From: RGDT01 sp964630925
Lineage (GTDB): Bacteria > Planctomycetota > Planctomycetia > Gemmatales > Gemmataceae
NCBI GenBank assembly: GCA_964630925.1
Contig: CAZVZK010000005.1
Coordinates: 62,001-126,000 of the forward strand
Length of the DNA stretch: 64,000 bases
Reading direction: 5' to 3'
Below, one piece after another: positions 62,552-64,000 of this stretch; within the stretch, counting starts at the first letter, position 1, and every line of letters begins with the position of its first letter. Position numbers and translations under genes: made by a program. Below the pieces are notes generated by a model, which saw nothing but the letters and a program-made list of their open reading frames with translations, made no database searches and was not told the origin of the DNA.

Positions 62552-63469
62552 GTGCCGATCAACGACTTCGACAAGGCGTGCCGGCGGATGGTGAAGGAGG
62601 CGCCACTCGCGTTCCTGCGCTGGATGTTCGTGGACTTCGACGCCGTCGCGCGTCAGGTCGGGTGGGTGGACACGCGCCGGCTGGCCTTCCCCGGCGACCC
62701 GGACCAGACCGGCGACCTGGTGTTCGAGCTGGAGACGCTCCAGGTCGTCGCGCCGACGTGGGCGGTGGCGCTGGAGTTCCAGATCGAGCCGGCGGCCGAG
62801 ATGTTCGGCTGGCTGCTGCGGTTCCTCGGCGTGATCCACAACGAGCGACACCCCGACGGCGAGCGTTCGAGCCGCTACCAGTTGGGGGCGGTAATCATCA
62901 ACCTGACCGGGACCGCCCGATCGCTCCCGGCGTCGGCGTCGTACTCCTGGCCCGGCCGGCCGGAGATGTCGTGCGGGTTGAAGGCCCCCGAACGGCACCT
63001 GGAGACGGAGTCGGCTGAGGAGACCTTGGCTGCCATCGTCGCGGGGAGGTATGATCGAGCGTTGCTGCCGTGGATCCCGCTGATGAAGGGCGGGAGCGAG
63101 GCCGATGTGATCTCCCAATGGCTGGAGCAGGCGCGGCAGGAGCCGGACGACCGGAGGCGGGCCGATCTGGGGTACAATGCCCTTGTGTTCGCGGAGAAGA
63201 GCGCTGACCCGGCGGCGTGGAGAAAAGCACTGGAGGGCTGGGAGATGGTCAAGTCGCAGGTGATGGAGCAGTCGCGGGACGAGGGCCGCATCGAGAATGG
63301 GCAGAGCTCGCTCCTGCGGTTGCTTCGCGTGCGGACCAAGCAAGAGGTGCCGGCCGATCTGACCGACAAGATCCGCGCCACGGCCGACCTCACCCGGTTG
63401 GAAGGTTGGCTCGACATCGCCGCGACTGTGGACGCCATTGACCCATTCCGCCAGCAGGCCGGCCTTTAG
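62552..63469 (+). CDS. Rpn-family PD-(D/E)XK nuclease-like protein with DUF4351-like C-terminus
   Basis: 305 residues, GTG start at 62552, three bases after lysA. The N-terminal nuclease-like part carries WAVALEFQIEPAAEMFGW, the E-x-Q of the PD-(D/E)XK core, preceded by the acidic segment GDLVFELETLQVV. The C-terminal 74 residues (from MVKSQVME) resemble DUF4351 and are repeated as a separate ORF at 63485. An internal ATG (63245) with GGAGGG at 63232-63237 would produce this domain alone. It shares domain order and the internal start with the gene at 13201 but is a distant paralogue. Whether it is a toxin or a DNA-transfer nuclease is inferred from E. coli Rpn proteins. Confidence 0.7.
   Translation: MPINDFDKACRRMVKEAPLAFLRWMFVDFDAVARQVGWVDTRRLAFPGDPDQTGDLVFELETLQVVAPTWAVALEFQIEPAAEMFGWLLRFLGVIHNERHPDGERSSRYQLGAVIINLTGTARSLPASASYSWPGRPEMSCGLKAPERHLETESAEETLAAIVAGRYDRALLPWIPLMKGGSEADVISQWLEQARQEPDDRRRADLGYNALVFAEKSADPAAWRKALEGWEMVKSQVMEQSRDEGRIENGQSSLLRLLRVRTKQEVPADLTDKIRATADLTRLEGWLDIAATVDAIDPFRQQAGL
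63245..63469 (+). CDS. Probable internally initiated C-terminal protein (RpnS-like), 74 residues
   Basis: Same frame and stop as the Rpn-like gene. GGAGGG (63232-63237) lies seven bases before the ATG at 63245. The product MVKSQVMEQSRDEG and onward is a helical DUF4351-like domain. The identical spacing recurs in front of the free-standing copy at 63485, which supports a real start. Confidence 0.55.
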   Translation: MVKSQVMEQSRDEGRIENGQSSLLRLLRVRTKQEVPADLTDKIRATADLTRLEGWLDIAATVDAIDPFRQQAGL

Positions 63470-63484
63470 TCGGAGGGCTGGGAG

Positions 63485-63697
63485 ATGGTCAAGTCGCAAG
63501 TCATGGAAGAAACCAGGGTTGAGTACGCGCGGATTACCCTGTTGCGGCTGCTTCGTGTGCGGACCAAGCAAGACGCGCCGGCCGATCTGGTCGATACCAT
63601 CCAAGCAACCGCCGACCTCGCCCAGCTGGAAGGCTGCCTCGACATCGCCGCCAACGTTATCTCCCTCGACGCCTTCCGTCAGCAGACCGGCCTGTGA
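63485..63697 (+). CDS. Free-standing copy of the Rpn C-terminal domain, 70 residues
   Basis: ATG 63485 preceded by GGAGGG at 63472-63477, seven bases away. It matches the C-terminus of the preceding gene (about 48 of 70 aligned residues identical by eye; the difference is a four-residue gap after residue 16). LLRLLRVRTKQ and the FRQQ ending are conserved. The copy begins directly after the stop of the preceding gene and in the same frame (TCG-GAG at 63470). It could be a stand-alone antitoxin-like protein or the displaced former 3' end of the Rpn-like gene. Confidence 0.65.
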   Translation: MVKSQVMEETRVEYARITLLRLLRVRTKQDAPADLVDTIQATADLAQLEGCLDIAANVISLDAFRQQTGL

Positions 63698-63748
63698 ATC
63701 ATTCCCCGCCCGTGCGGCGGGGTACCCGAACAACGCTGGAGGCCCGTC

Positions 63749-64000
63749 ATGCCTCGAATGATGCTCTTCTGCCTCTCGGCCCTCTTCGCCGCCGGGCTCG
63801 CGCCGGCGCAGGACGGCGGGCGCTTCTCCGCCAAGCCCACCACGCCCGCCGAGATCTGGAAGGAGATCGGCATCGAGCGCGACCTCGGCAACCCCGAGAT
63901 CGCCGCCAAGTGGCTCCGCGCCCTCCTCGCCAAGGATCCCACGGACAAGGACCTCCTCGAGATCGCCGACAAGGACGGCGTCCTCGCCGTCTCGCGCCTG
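63749..64000 (+). CDS. Secreted protein, N-terminal 84 residues (cut at window edge)
   Basis: Start ATG 63749; GGAGG lies about five bases upstream at 63738-63742. Signal peptide at about 1-20 (MPRMMLFCLSALFAAGLAPA). The start of the mature part, WKEIGIERDLGNPEIAAKWL, is helical. Too short to assign a family. Confidence 0.6.
   Translation, partial: MPRMMLFCLSALFAAGLAPAQDGGRFSAKPTTPAEIWKEIGIERDLGNPEIAAKWLRALLAKDPTDKDLLEIADKDGVLAVSRL

Overview
The window (very GC-rich, densely packed) looks like the chromosome of a planctomycete of the Gemmata/Gemmataceae type. Evidence: three DUF1559 proteins with a prepilin-like N-terminus, a DUF1549/DUF1553 cytochrome protein followed by a DUF1501 protein and a second DUF1501 protein elsewhere, TIGR03000 and TIGR02996 domains, a kinase with a WD40-like C-terminus, PPC-domain, FG-GAP/ASPIC and 3-keto-disaccharide hydrolase (DUF1080) secreted proteins, and many Tat, Sec or lipoprotein signals. 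I saw no rRNA, tRNA, CRISPR array, integrase or transposase.

Layout: 1-3.5 kb, an AsmA/TamB-like gene open at the left edge. 3.9-7.3 kb, a secreted protein, then a GntR(YtrA-type)-ABC ATPase-permease operon with a clear promoter/operator. 7.3-10.4 kb, a TPR protein, a HisA-like TIM barrel, small secreted proteins and a DUF1080 protein. 10.7-14.7 kb, a radical SAM gene whose 3' end occurs twice, the copies bracketing a 1.6-kb insert with an Rpn/DUF4351-like nuclease gene. 14.7-24.5 kb, secreted proteins, TPR proteins, an ECF sigma factor and a tandem pair of unknown secreted paralogues. 24.6-31.7 kb, DUF1559, PSD1-type and DUF1501 genes. 31.8-34.8 kb, a compact five-gene minus-strand cassette around a poly(ADP-ribose) glycohydrolase-like gene. 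35.1-45.2 kb, a closely spaced minus-strand set: PPC protein, Ser/Thr kinase, caspase-like protease, DUF1501, PP2C-type phosphatase (frameshifted) and GH18 chitinase. 46.9-50.6 kb, nucleotide-sugar genes, including a UDP-glucose dehydrogenase interrupted by an intein at its catalytic cysteine. 50.7-54.2 kb, an Hsp70-like protein and a HAD hydrolase. 54.2-59.7 kb, a minus-strand ABC transporter/membrane-protein cluster. 59.8-62.5 kb, argH and lysA. 62.6-63.7 kb, a second Rpn-like gene followed by a free-standing copy of its own C-terminal domain. The right edge cuts a secreted-protein gene.

The strongest candidate for something new is the pair of Rpn-like loci. Each full-length gene has an in-frame internal ATG with a strong Shine-Dalgarno sequence that would yield a 74-78 residue C-terminal protein, as in the E. 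coli RpnL/RpnS nuclease and intragenic antitoxin. In the second locus that segment is also present as a separate gene with the same Shine-Dalgarno spacing. At both loci an extra gene 3' end begins immediately after the stop codon and in frame, which suggests a 3'-end displacement process. The PARG-centred cassette, the intein, the caspase/kinase/phosphatase gene set and three inverted heptanucleotide repeat arrays at gene ends are further points of interest. All functional statements are from reading the sequence; no database search was run.
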